NCBI RefSeq assembly: GCF_000002515.2
Contig: NC_006041.1
Location: 992,001 to 1,056,000 of the forward strand
DNA length: 64,000 nt
DNA from: Kluyveromyces lactis
Taxonomy: Eukaryota; Ascomycota; Saccharomycetes; Saccharomycetales; Saccharomycetaceae
Direction of reading: 5' to 3'
This document shows positions 29,901 to 38,673 of this stretch, one piece after another. The position numbers and the translations under genes are program-made. Position 1 is the stretch's first letter. Every line of letters begins with the position of its first letter. The notes below the pieces were generated by a model. The model had not been told where the DNA came from. It worked only from the letters and a program-made list of their open reading frames with translations, and did not search any database.

Positions 29901-32518
29901 TGTTGAATTTGAATTTGCTTTGTCTTGGTAGCCTCAAGAAGTTCTTGCGACTGTTGTAGTTCACTAGTTTCTTTTAACAATAATGCTTTAACTTTTTCTA
30001 ACTCTTGTTCCACCAGCCTCTTTGCATCTACCATAACCGTCGTACTTTTTTCGCTCTCTGCTAGCTTGTTTTCGAGTTGTTTGACTTGTTCAGCTATTTT
30101 TTTAGTTTTCAAGATGGTATTCGAAGAGTCTAAAAGCGGTAGCAATTTCATGTATAAATTGTACCATGGATTTTCCATGAGCCTGTCATAGGTTTCAAAA
30201 GTTACCTTTAAGATCCTTGCAGCCTGTAATTTCTTAAGATGACTTCTGATTTCTTTCCTGACTGAATTAGCAGATATTATAGCATTTAACCTAGTAACAG
30301 CTGCACTCAAACGCTGTTCTTTCAGCAGTTCAAGGTTTGCTAATACACCAGCTTTGAAAAACAGCTTTGTGTTCCCGACCTTGTAAATTGTTGGATCCAG
30401 GTGAAGTGATGATAACAGTATTTCACAGTTCTTTTTGGAGTTGTTAGTGAATCTACACTCATCTGAAAGAATTTTGTATCTTTGGAAAAATTCCTTGAAG
30501 AATATTCTGTTGGGATAACCATCCCTAGCAATTCTTATTCCTTCAAGAACACCGTTACACCGTAATTGATCTAGAATAAGCTTCTTATCAAAATCACCTG
30601 CCTTTTTCTTGTTGTTTGGAATTATACAACGAACGAAATGGGGATCCGTATTGCCAAGCTGTTCAATGAGTGTATGGAGCTGTTCCCTATGTTTGTTAGA
30701 TGATGTCCTAAAAGAACTGCCTCTAATGCGATCTGCGAAAAATTGTGATACCAGAGGGTTCGCACAATCATTGAGTACCTGCAATAAATTTTCATTTAAA
30801 GGATCTTTATTCTTTGATAGCCAATCAGTAACGTTGTATTCAACATCACCTGCATAATGCTTTAGTATAAAGCAGTTATCCAGCTTAGACCTTTTGAATT
30901 TAGTGGATTTATTATCCCAAGATGAAAGTAATTTCGAATAAAAAGAGGCATCTGAAGATTTTGGTAAGATCGATTCTTCTTCTAAAATCGGTAGTATACC
31001 TGGAATGCTGCTGTTTTTCTGTTCAATTAAATCAATTGTGGTTTGTAAGTCTTTGCCATAATCGATGAAATTCCATTGGATGTCTTCCTTTTGATATTCA
31101 TTTTGTTCCAATACAAACATATGATGATTGAAAAACTGTTGTAATTTCTCATTTGTGTAATTGATACATAGTTGTTCGAAAGAATTATCTTTGAAAATTT
31201 CGAACCCAGCGATATCCAATAATCCAATAAAATATTCAGTCATCGATCCATGCTCTAAACTCTTGTTAATTTGATTTACAATATATTCGAAAAGCTTCTC
31301 ATATAATGATCGGGATAAAGAGTTAAGAATTGACCTTGCCTGTGAGGCATTTTTGGCTTGTGATACCCATTCTTTACCAGCCTTTGATTTAGGTTTTAGA
31401 ACAGCTGACTTGAAATCGTCTTCCTGAACTCCTAGAAGTTTACACAAGGGTTTGATATCATTTTTAATGCTGGCTTGTTCTGACCTCTCTGATACAAACT
31501 CAACGTTACCGATGTGCAATATGATAGAAATACATTTGAGAATGGATTGAATGTCATCCTTCGTAAATCCAACAGTTTCAAACGCGGATACAAGTTCCTG
31601 ATAATTTTGACCATCGTCAATACCTGGAATTGATGGGTTGGAATGTCGTAGATACTGGTAATCAACGATGGAATTCGATTCTAATCCAATAGCCCGTAAC
31701 TCTTGCTTCGACATGCCAGATAATATTTGATAAAAAATATGGTAGTTTCTTTCCCTGGCATGAGCTTGTATAACTCTTGATTTCTCCAATAGATACCATT
31801 CGATATGTGCTCCATTGATCTTACCATATTCGTCGAAATCGATCTTAATGAATTTACCAAAACGTGAGGAATTGTTATTGCGCACCGTTTGGGCGTTACC
31901 GAAGGATTCTAAAATTGGGTTTGATTGTAAGATTTTCCTTTCAAACGATTCGTTCGTCTGATTTAATAAAATCTTATCATCCGTCGTAATGGATGCCAAA
32001 TATTGTAAGATTTTTTTTGTATTCTCTGTTTTACCAGCACCTGACTCACCGGTAACCAAGATCGATTGATCCTGCTTTTGATGCAAAAGATTCTGGTAAG
32101 CCTGTTCAGCGACAGCGAAGATATGCGGTTTATTATCCTCCTTCGGAGATCCATGGTATAATTTGATATAGCTGTTACTATATATCTTGATATTACTGTA
32201 TGGGTTAATGGCCACTAAAAATAATCCTGAATAAGTGTAAATCAAATCATCTTGGTACCTGTTCTGTAAATTGAAAAGAACAGAAGCTTCATTAAGATGC
32301 GTCAATTCAGACAAGTCGTCCACTTTATCAAAGGTAGAAGGATTCACCGAGGCTACATCGTCTTCGGAAAACTCTGTTTCCTTACCATTCACACTAACCA
32401 CAGCAACCGCTTGTTCCTGGCCTTGCTTATTCTTAACCACTTTCCGCTCTACCAATTGACCTTGAACAAAAACCTCTCGTTCATCAGATACCCATACTTT
32501 TTCCCTCTGTTGACTCAT
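26972..32518 (-). CDS. MYO1: Type II myosin heavy chain of the contractile ring
   Basis: 1848 residues (S. cerevisiae Myo1 about 1928). Motor domain at about 70-780 with the P-loop GESGAGKT (157-164), switch I NNNSSRFGKF (214-223) and switch II DIAGFE (435-440). Actin-binding and converter segments follow, e.g. FVRCIIPNNKKKAGDFD and LRCNGVLEGIRI. The neck is short, with only weak IQ-like sequence. From about residue 850 to the end is a long heptad coiled coil rich in Glu, Lys and Leu, with breaks, as in fungal Myo1. The protein forms the actomyosin ring at the bud neck for cytokinesis. It converges on MAS2, matching YHR024C-YHR023W. Confidence 0.97.
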   Translation of the reverse strand: MSQQREKVWVSDEREVFVQGQLVERKVVKNKQGQEQAVAVVSVNGKETEFSEDDVASVNPSTFDKVDDLSELTHLNEASVLFNLQNRYQDDLIYTYSGLFLVAINPYSNIKIYSNSYIKLYHGSPKEDNKPHIFAVAEQAYQNLLHQKQDQSILVTGESGAGKTENTKKILQYLASITTDDKILLNQTNESFERKILQSNPILESFGNAQTVRNNNSSRFGKFIKIDFDEYGKINGAHIEWYLLEKSRVIQAHARERNYHIFYQILSGMSKQELRAIGLESNSIVDYQYLRHSNPSIPGIDDGQNYQELVSAFETVGFTKDDIQSILKCISIILHIGNVEFVSERSEQASIKNDIKPLCKLLGVQEDDFKSAVLKPKSKAGKEWVSQAKNASQARSILNSLSRSLYEKLFEYIVNQINKSLEHGSMTEYFIGLLDIAGFEIFKDNSFEQLCINYTNEKLQQFFNHHMFVLEQNEYQKEDIQWNFIDYGKDLQTTIDLIEQKNSSIPGILPILEEESILPKSSDASFYSKLLSSWDNKSTKFKRSKLDNCFILKHYAGDVEYNVTDWLSKNKDPLNENLLQVLNDCANPLVSQFFADRIRGSSFRTSSNKHREQLHTLIEQLGNTDPHFVRCIIPNNKKKAGDFDKKLILDQLRCNGVLEGIRIARDGYPNRIFFKEFFQRYKILSDECRFTNNSKKNCEILLSSLHLDPTIYKVGNTKLFFKAGVLANLELLKEQRLSAAVTRLNAIISANSVRKEIRSHLKKLQAARILKVTFETYDRLMENPWYNLYMKLLPLLDSSNTILKTKKIAEQVKQLENKLAESEKSTTVMVDAKRLVEQELEKVKALLLKETSELQQSQELLEATKTKQIQIQQKWDETLSIKDSLETENLELSKEADNLRLELEKTKNASDLSEDKFRELSHDKEKLEITVNELKNKLDVVKNDERALDSEKDKLIREISDLKKEIQEKTMSLKDMEAKVNDSEIAIDVKLKSLEKHLAATSNRMKGFFEENTQLAAQVKSLKNDIATKNSLFENKSAELNRVNVKVSEQESMVNSLSKEKESLLIQVLSLSKELKAVRQENDSNKCKLESINEEYSKLLAAKQENGSSNGNHELNKLKTELLQEQSMNKFLNERLLSVGRSGKAVNGFSSSVGTDDLRREFDELSMKYKDVEMRLTSEIEEKKNLISRLRFAETRLASASFDNQTLTAQLKKIKQLSKSTLSEVNLDEELENIDKFELNQEKMLLEIDFLKRQLTKEMNARKNAERVASALHQKVGQIQRSDSSADIFKLRYEANEDYVKSLEMRQNSSPFRDKTNIINGDIFKHRESFEKYEEELQRHRVESNRLHSSLVEYQNKLHDLTLDYNKSLVTEASLREQIAQLDDELKTVEQQKNMIQSNSKRYQTQYEGSQRDLVTVESEVRAVKHGLKQAEKDIESMTQMIQKLRSQNKQKEQEIWQQETKITELESQLDEKTIELDKSISKSKALEEDITHYKERARAVENNKEYLVEIDCLKGKLDGYLRLETEMKKEMSSLGYQLETLKLDSEAKIQDLLKQTNHYERLVTELGIQKDEAEAAKKTLETTIKTLQVKNLSLEETTQSLSAENKQLQEERTFLRSKLDEANGNFSQSLKEKEKYSHDVQFLEESLALQKQQAERNEELIDQLQTELDTIKTTFSSEKDKNANLFQENASLAKANEILRNDLLDAKNKLADTSENDAWFNKVQTLTTTLEEERTSKFEEIKKSKKLERIIEELERKNEEQANVIEIANDAKSQYEETIGNLDEKLGEIEAINATKDATLNKMHRDNTYYQEQISELEKEISSWKQRYEKLSERRQSLAQSTDGVFI

Positions 32519-32748
32519 GTTTTCCTAACAGCCTCGTACCCAAATTGAGTTTACCTGTAATTTGGTCAATGAGGCTACGTTATTGGAACCAGAAGTCAAT
32601 ATCAATGCTCTTCAATTGAATTTATTCATGCAATTGAGACCGCTAGTGTTTGTTATTGATTCCAGTTGTTCTTGATGTTTATGTTTTTTTTTTGTTTACA
32701 AAACAATTAGAGATCAGAAAAGGGAATTGATACGTAAAGTAATTTGAG

Positions 32749-32756
32749 GTCACGTG
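32749..32756. promoter_or_regulatory. E-box GTCACGTG (Cbf1-type site)
   Basis: Matches RTCACRTG. It lies about 230 bp upstream of MYO1 and 470 bp upstream of the F-box gene, so either could be served. Confidence 0.4.
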
Positions 32757-32886
32757 GATTTTGTTTCATGAAGCCCATACACATGCTAAAAAGCTTATAT
32801 GTGTAGTTGAACAGTATATACGTTGCTGTTTTTCATGCTTTTAGGTACTGGCCCTTGTTAATCCTGGGACAATGAATATAGTAGAT

Positions 32887-32908
32887 GTGGCACGTCTGTG
32901 GCACGTCT
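32887..32908. repeat. Tandem 11-bp duplication GTGGCACGTCT x2
   Basis: Two exact adjoining copies in the MYO1/F-box promoter region. The unit contains GCACGTC, close to a bHLH half-site. It may be a duplicated binding site or chance slippage. Confidence 0.6.
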
Positions 32909-33227
32909 GGGTCACTTAGTTATTCACTTTCCCGGTGTATTTTTCAACACCCATAATACGAATTAGGTTAAAATAGGTGAAAAATGTCAACTACTGAGAA
33001 TTTATTCCTAGTCGTTATTGCACCTAGCCGTTCGAAAATAAGGTGTAGTCATCAATATAGTTTGTTGTTCGTTAGCATCATTGTATGTTTTTAGTGTTGT
33101 TGTGTGTTTCGCTTAGAGTTCCGTGTAGACGCAGGATTTTTCAGTTCTAAACGTCAATCAAGTATATGCTGGACATATATAAGATTGAAACTAGCTTGTG
33201 ACAGTTAAAACGGTTCAACCTTTCAAG

Positions 33228-35183
33228 ATGATGTTCGAAAGTACTGGTAACGATCGTGTTTCCTATGCGCACTTGAGCAGACGTGATATTATGGCACGTT
33301 ATTTCAATCTTTCTGCACCAGTCGGCCATGCAGGTGTGCCGCTTCCGAAGCATGTGATTGCAAAACACGACGACAGCAATGTTGCAGATGATAATTACAC
33401 CTCTGCTGTTAATAATACCACAAAGAATGATGAATTTATTCTTAGTGAAAAGATATTGAATTTACCCATTGAAATTAAGGTTAAAATTACCAATAATTTG
33501 AGCCAATATGACTTGGTGAATTTAGCATCGGTATCGAAATCTTTTTATGACGCGGCGATGTTTTCTTTGTACGAAAATATCGTGGTAGATACGTCATACT
33601 CTATATTGAACGATTCGTTGAGAACGGACAAGAATCAACGATGTACTTATATCAAGACGAAGTACAATTTAAAGAAGTTTATGAAATCGTTATCACAGGA
33701 TGAAATACAAACTGCGTTCCCCTTAGGGATATTGGTAAAAAGTCTCAAAATATATTCTTTGCCCGATGGGGTCTCGAATATGGAAATTGTGAATTTCGTT
33801 CATAGATCCATCAATTCGTTGACGAGACTATCATGTTTGTATTGGGAAAGCGGGTCACGGAAATTGCCCTTGGACACATTACAATATTTACCCAATAAAA
33901 AAGAACTTACCTCGTTAGCGATAAATCTTGATTTATCGAAATGTACCGAGGCAGATATACACTTCCCGCAACTTGAGCGGCTCTCAGTGGTTCCATTCAA
34001 TAATTCGGATACGTTGTGCAAATTTATGCAGCAGATTTCGATAGAGACCATTGCAGATCGGATAAAAGTGTTACAATTGAAAAGACAATTACCTTCAATG
34101 AAACAGATAACAAGAAATAATTTGAATTTGGGTCAATCACTTATAGTAACGAAATACATGGTAGAAAATAACCTGGCAAGACCAGACTCTGTGGAAACTG
34201 ATAAGAGTATAAATCAAAGTATGATAGACTTCCAGTTTTGGAGTTTCTTAGACCCTATCTTAGCATCAGCGACTAATACTACGAGTACAGCCACTGCCAA
34301 CGCACCTTTCAGGCAGTTGAAGGTCTTGGATATCGATAGCGTCAATTTACTTGCCAGTGATGCTGGGAAGGTCGTCCGTGCTTTCAACTTGGAAACTTTG
34401 AGCACTCTTTCCCTTAACAACGTCAGCGAAATCCAATGGTTACCTGAAATAGACTTTCAACTAACTGATTTTACAAGTGCAGCGGTCGAACATTTTCATG
34501 AAGGTTTACTTCTCACCATTGCGCCACATTTGAAACAGTTGAAAAGCTTACGGTTATGCTACCAAGAGGCGAACCGTGACTCCATCCCGCATTTCTTGAA
34601 CCTTCTTGCCAAAAACGGTGTGTTTTTGGAGCAAATTGATATAAAGATAACTTGGGATGACTCAAAACTAGTCACCGTTCTTAGTTGGGAGCAATTGATG
34701 CAGAGCTGCACGAAATCTATATGCAAACACAAATCCAAACTAAAGAAACTTTCACTTGTCACTCAGGAATCGTTACGGTACTGTGAAGTTCCTAAAGAGA
34801 TACCTATCGACTCTGTATTAAGACTCACTGAATGCAAAAATTTAGAAAGTTTACGAATCAATGGAGACTCTTTGCAGCCCACTGGGATACATATACTACA
34901 TCGATTCCCCAAGCTCAGATTCTTATCCTTACGCGGTAAACGATCCGGAGGACCACCGCATATGGGTCTTCAAATGGCTCATAACGGAATTATGGACGAT
35001 TGGTACCGTGTAATGCATGTTGCCATTACACTGGCTCAGGCGAACAAACAACTACAGTTCGTTAAAATAGACAAGTGTTTATTCGAGTGTGGGAAGAGTG
35101 GAAATGCCATCCCACGTCCAGATGTGTTAAACAACTGGTTTTCAAAGCAAACCAGAGTACTAGTCACTGAAGATGAGTTCTGA
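33228..35183 (+). CDS. F-box protein with leucine-rich repeats
   Basis: 651 residues from the ATG at 33228; the frame remains open 10 codons upstream without an ATG. An F-box-like motif lies at about 78-120 (LPIEIKVKITNNLSQYDLVNLASVSKSFYDAA). Irregular leucine-rich repeats run to the end, e.g. LKQLKSLRLCYQ, KLKKLSLVTQESL, CKNLESLRINGDSLQ and FPKLRFLSLRGKR. Such proteins usually present substrates to an SCF ubiquitin ligase through Skp1. It resembles YDR306C-type F-box/LRR proteins of S. cerevisiae in plan, but I cannot name an ortholog. S. cerevisiae has no such gene between MYO1 and YHR022C, so the gene was lost or moved there, or gained here. Confidence 0.75.
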   Translation: MMFESTGNDRVSYAHLSRRDIMARYFNLSAPVGHAGVPLPKHVIAKHDDSNVADDNYTSAVNNTTKNDEFILSEKILNLPIEIKVKITNNLSQYDLVNLASVSKSFYDAAMFSLYENIVVDTSYSILNDSLRTDKNQRCTYIKTKYNLKKFMKSLSQDEIQTAFPLGILVKSLKIYSLPDGVSNMEIVNFVHRSINSLTRLSCLYWESGSRKLPLDTLQYLPNKKELTSLAINLDLSKCTEADIHFPQLERLSVVPFNNSDTLCKFMQQISIETIADRIKVLQLKRQLPSMKQITRNNLNLGQSLIVTKYMVENNLARPDSVETDKSINQSMIDFQFWSFLDPILASATNTTSTATANAPFRQLKVLDIDSVNLLASDAGKVVRAFNLETLSTLSLNNVSEIQWLPEIDFQLTDFTSAAVEHFHEGLLLTIAPHLKQLKSLRLCYQEANRDSIPHFLNLLAKNGVFLEQIDIKITWDDSKLVTVLSWEQLMQSCTKSICKHKSKLKKLSLVTQESLRYCEVPKEIPIDSVLRLTECKNLESLRINGDSLQPTGIHILHRFPKLRFLSLRGKRSGGPPHMGLQMAHNGIMDDWYRVMHVAITLAQANKQLQFVKIDKCLFECGKSGNAIPRPDVLNNWFSKQTRVLVTEDEF

Positions 35184-36780
35184 CTTGATCACTCGATAAA
35201 TAAGAAGAAGAGAAAGAGATCATACGAGAATTGAACTGGAAACTTTTTTTTCTTACTTTGTATTGCCTATCCGTGGTACTAAAATAGGAAACTAATTTGT
35301 CCCATCTTTCCTCATTTATTGTTCCGGATCGGGTAACAAAAAGAAACTAAGAGAAGAACTAGGAACAGAAAAGAAGAGACGTGCTGGAAAATAAAAGAAA
35401 CGAAAAGACACAAGCGACACAAAAATGCAACTTTTTCAAAACAAATTGCTGCAAAATGTCCCTGAAATTTTCCACAGAATATACGCACGAATCTGCAGAT
35501 CTTACCTTTCTTTTTCTCGTTCTACGGCATTCTTGCTATGTAATGCAAGTGTCTCGAGCGACATTTTTCCGTTTTATAGTTTTATTTTTAGGTAACGCCT
35601 CATCCAGAACCAAAAGCTGAGCAAAGAACACTATGAGAGCAGTTTATTTTTTGCCAAGTGAAGTCAACAAGGAGAGAGGGGTATCTTTAAGCAAGGCAAG
35701 CCCTTCTAAGCTGTGATTCACAGCCCTTTCATTATTTGCTCAAAAAACCGTACTCCTACCTAATCTCCGACCATAACCTTTCTGTTACATTGCTGATAAT
35801 GATTAGCATTATCCGGTGAGGGTACGGATTCTGCCGTGGGTGTTTCGATTCATTCTGTATTTAAGTTTTTCCAGGCTTTATCTAATACTTTCCTTGTTAT
35901 TGCCTTTGTCACTAACAGAATTAAGCAATTTTGTTCTAGGAACGATTAGAACTTCAACTTTATCTTTAAGTGTTAACTCTAGAAGCATTAGAACCAGAAT
36001 AAAAAGAAAAAATGTGAGACGGTTCCAGAGTCACAAAATACAGGGGGAAAAAACCGCAGACTAGTCATCTTGCAATGCGCGGTGTAATTCTTGGATAGAT
36101 TAGATAATTTAGTCTTGTGGTTCTTAGATAATCCGCGAAATTGTATTTTAACTCCGTAAGTGACAATGTATTTCTTTTCGAACAATAAGTTACCCAATCC
36201 CTCGGTCTTTTGCCAACCACCACCGGCACCTGCTTCTTCTAAATGTGCAATCTCATATTCTCCTTTTGATGTCTGTGTTTGGGGTTTTCGTCCTGATGAT
36301 TTCTATTTGTAATGGTACCAGAATTGGCATACATACCCTTGTAGTAGTAGTATGATTTCTTTTGAAGAAATTTCTGCATGTTGCTCTTTCTAGTGGAAAG
36401 TGTGTAATTTTCTTTTGTGAATTTCTATTCAGATGTGGCTTACCGGGTGCACACTCTTCTGAGCCCCTCGGACCATGTACGTTCCTTCTTTCTAGGTTTT
36501 TGCTTGGAAACTGTTCTTTATCAGGGGTATCTTCGGTGTCATTTAGCTCTCGGACCATTGAGATTCATATAAAACCAAGTACATTAAAATATTAAAGTTT
36601 TACTCTATGTAAGAAGCTTTACTACAAAGCAGCATATGAAGCGTATATGTACAAGTTCTGTAATTAAGAATTAGCTAAGCTGTGGTAAATTTTAGTTCGA
36701 ATATTTTTGAATAACCAAAAGCAACCCCCACTCTGGCACCTACGTAGAAACTCCAGATCTGCACCAAAAAGAATACAGAT
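35184..36780. other. Long gene-free region upstream of the Ras-like GTPase gene
   Basis: Nearly 1.6 kb with no convincing reading frame over about 100 codons on either strand. It is strongly pyrimidine-biased on the plus strand in several blocks. It holds a Reb1-type CGGGTAAC at 35330-35336 and an inverted repeat GATAATG-attag-CATTATC at 35795-35813 that presents two GATAA cores. It may be an extended promoter with a long leader, or contain a non-coding RNA; I cannot identify one. Confidence 0.5.
35795..35813. promoter_or_regulatory. Inverted repeat with paired GATA-factor cores
   Basis: GATAATG, a 5-bp spacer, then CATTATC: a perfect 7-bp inverted repeat giving GATAA on both strands. Pairs of GATAA are bound by Gln3/Gat1-type factors under nitrogen limitation. 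Distance to the next start is nearly 1 kb, so function is uncertain. Confidence 0.35.
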
Positions 36781-37998
36781 ATGACATCGAATGTAATACT
36801 GTTCGAGGACAGGTGCGATTGCGAAGCCAAGTTGCCGCGACAGTTCGACGTGCTGACGTCTAAAGTGGCATTGATTGGTAATTCCACTGTGGGTAAGACT
36901 TGCATGGTTGGACGTTGGATCAAGGGCCACTCAGTGCTTCATGATGTTGATGAAACCGGAGAGCATGAGGAAGATTTGTTCCATAAGATTATCGAATATG
37001 ATGCGTTAACGAAATCGGCCAATTTCCAGGAATGTTGCAAGTTGTTGAAGCATGCTTCACTCGATGAGATTAAAAAAGTGAGCAGTAACGTGTATCAGAA
37101 TATGGCATACTCAGATTCACAAAACACCAAATACGATGCGACTCTGAAATTGGACGTCCAGGTCGTCGACGTGACGCACTTCGATGCGACAGATTACTCG
37201 GATCTCAGACATTTACAAGTGAACCAAGCAGATGGGTTTATCTTATGTTATGACACCACCAACCCTGCAACGTTAGCGGATATGACGTTGTACCACAGAA
37301 TAATCACAAGAATCAAAGGTGACGACGTGCCAATCATAGTGTGTGGGACCAAGATAGACTGCATATCAGAAAGGAAAGTATCCGAGGATGAAGTTATCGG
37401 ATTATGTGAAGAGATGGGAGTAGATTTCGATACCTGTTACTTTGAGAATTCAGCGATGGAAAATATCAACATCGATGAAACTTTCTATGCTATATTGCAT
37501 TTGATAGAGAAAAGGAAACTAGCCAAGACTCATACCAATTGTTGTAAAGAACCTCAGCACCATTCAATGGCAAATGGGACCGTGTTAGAAAAGCCAAAAT
37601 TCACAAATTATTTGCAATCTTCACCTGCGAGTAGTCCATTGAAGGATTCGGAAAGTACAGCGGTCAGTGTACCACCAAAAAGTCCCACATTAGGAGAGTA
37701 TTCCACCACTTCGATTTCCATACCTTTGTTGGATACTCCTACACCGCCCTCGCCAGCTGCAGAACAAGCTAATAGTATCAAAAACTTTGAAAACTATCGT
37801 GAAGATGCTGATGAGAAGACGGACATGGAGGCACGATTCGAGACTAAGAGAGCAACTACGATACATTCCATGCGGACCATGGAACAAAATAGCTCATCAT
37901 CGGAGAGTAATTCGGCTCGTTCCTCGAGATCAAAGGGAAAGAGGAACGAAAAGAAGAAACGTTCTTCTTCCGGTAACACCTGCTGCATCATCTGTTAG
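36781..37998 (+). CDS. Divergent Ras-like GTPase with CaaX box (YHR022C-type)
   Basis: 405 residues. G1 is clear (GNSTVGKT, 33-40). G4 is CGTKID (188-193) and G5 ENSAM (222-226). The expected G3 (DxxGQ) reads DVTHFDATDY (130-139): the Gly and catalytic Gln are absent. G1 and G3 are about 90 residues apart, roughly twice the Ras distance, because of an insert after a Glu/Asp-rich stretch. A Ser/Pro-rich tail of about 160 residues and a basic Ser/Arg/Lys stretch end in CCIIC, a CaaX box with an extra Cys, predicting prenylation and membrane attachment. It lies between the MYO1 region and RPS27, the position of S. cerevisiae YHR022C, which is also Ras-like and uncharacterised but shorter. Role unknown; slow or no GTP hydrolysis is an inference. 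Confidence 0.75.
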   Translation: MTSNVILFEDRCDCEAKLPRQFDVLTSKVALIGNSTVGKTCMVGRWIKGHSVLHDVDETGEHEEDLFHKIIEYDALTKSANFQECCKLLKHASLDEIKKVSSNVYQNMAYSDSQNTKYDATLKLDVQVVDVTHFDATDYSDLRHLQVNQADGFILCYDTTNPATLADMTLYHRIITRIKGDDVPIIVCGTKIDCISERKVSEDEVIGLCEEMGVDFDTCYFENSAMENINIDETFYAILHLIEKRKLAKTHTNCCKEPQHHSMANGTVLEKPKFTNYLQSSPASSPLKDSESTAVSVPPKSPTLGEYSTTSISIPLLDTPTPPSPAAEQANSIKNFENYREDADEKTDMEARFETKRATTIHSMRTMEQNSSSSESNSARSSRSKGKRNEKKKRSSSGNTCCIIC

Positions 37999-38204
37999 AT
38001 AATAAAACAGATGGAAACCTTCATCATTTTAGCATCATTACGACCAAAGACCCCTGTTTTCAATGACCTGTTTTTAGATAGAGAGATAGATCCGTAGATA
38101 GAATTATAATAGACACATACAATAGCACTTTTGAGCTTTAGCCATGGAATCGAATATGTGAAATGAGATGAGATGGACTTATGACAACGGACTGTCATCT
38201 CGTG

Positions 38205-38217
38205 ACATCCGCACATC
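38205..38217 (+). promoter_or_regulatory. Rap1-type site ACATCCGCACATC
   Basis: Close to ACATCCGTACAT, a common form of the Rap1 site in ribosomal protein promoters. It is 37 bp upstream of a second site in the same orientation. Confidence 0.55.
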
Positions 38218-38241
38218 CTGTCTTTATTCACATCCTTCTCA

Positions 38242-38254
38242 GCACCCGTACATT
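38242..38254 (+). promoter_or_regulatory. Rap1-type site (RPG box) GCACCCGTACATT
   Basis: Fits the Rap1 consensus ACACCCRYACAY with one change at the first base. It is about 420 bp upstream of the RPS27 start codon. Paired Rap1 sites are typical for ribosomal protein genes. Confidence 0.7.
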
Positions 38255-38673
38255 ATGAAATTTAACAAAAATTGTCATTTCTGCATTTGGAAAATCGTTT
38301 TGTTTGCTACCCGGATATTCATCGGTACACCACATACATAACTCCAGATTGTCAAAATGATCTCCACAGAAACACTCGCACAGCTTGCGATAACTTCCCC
38401 CATTTTCCCAAACATTTTTCCAATTTTTCATTTTCAAACGGTTCGCCGCACTTTTTTTTCACTTCGATTGCCACTCTGAGGCCTGCGGATTTCCTCAGTA
38501 TTCACAGTGGGTAAGGAAATCATGTTTTCGATAGTGTAAATTTTGAAATAGATTTGATACTTTTGATGAAGAGCATATTAGTTCTTAAAGTTTTTTAATA
38601 CACTTTTATGGGTTAGCTTATACATTTTACTATTCATTAGAGAAGCTCACCAAGTACAAGCAAAAGTCCCAAG

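Larger units (their letters stand above)
32519..33227. other. Divergent promoter region MYO1/F-box gene
   Basis: 709 bp. It contains a CACGTG site at 32749-32756, a Rap1-like CCCATACACAT near 32775, and an exact 11-bp tandem duplication at 32887-32908 (separate entries for the first and last). No gene is seen. Confidence 0.45.
37999..38673. other. RPS27 promoter region
   Basis: 675 bp between tandem genes. It contains two Rap1-type sites (separate entries), a TACCCGG Reb1-like core near 38309, a weaker Rap1/telomere-like ACACCACATACA at 38327-38338, and T-rich tracts at about 38450-38460. This is the common layout of a yeast ribosomal protein promoter. No gene. Confidence 0.6.

Noticed and set aside
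38327-38338. ACACCACATACA, similar to part of the K. lactis telomeric repeat
   Set aside because: Only about 11 bases match; better read as a weak Rap1 site in the RPS27 promoter.
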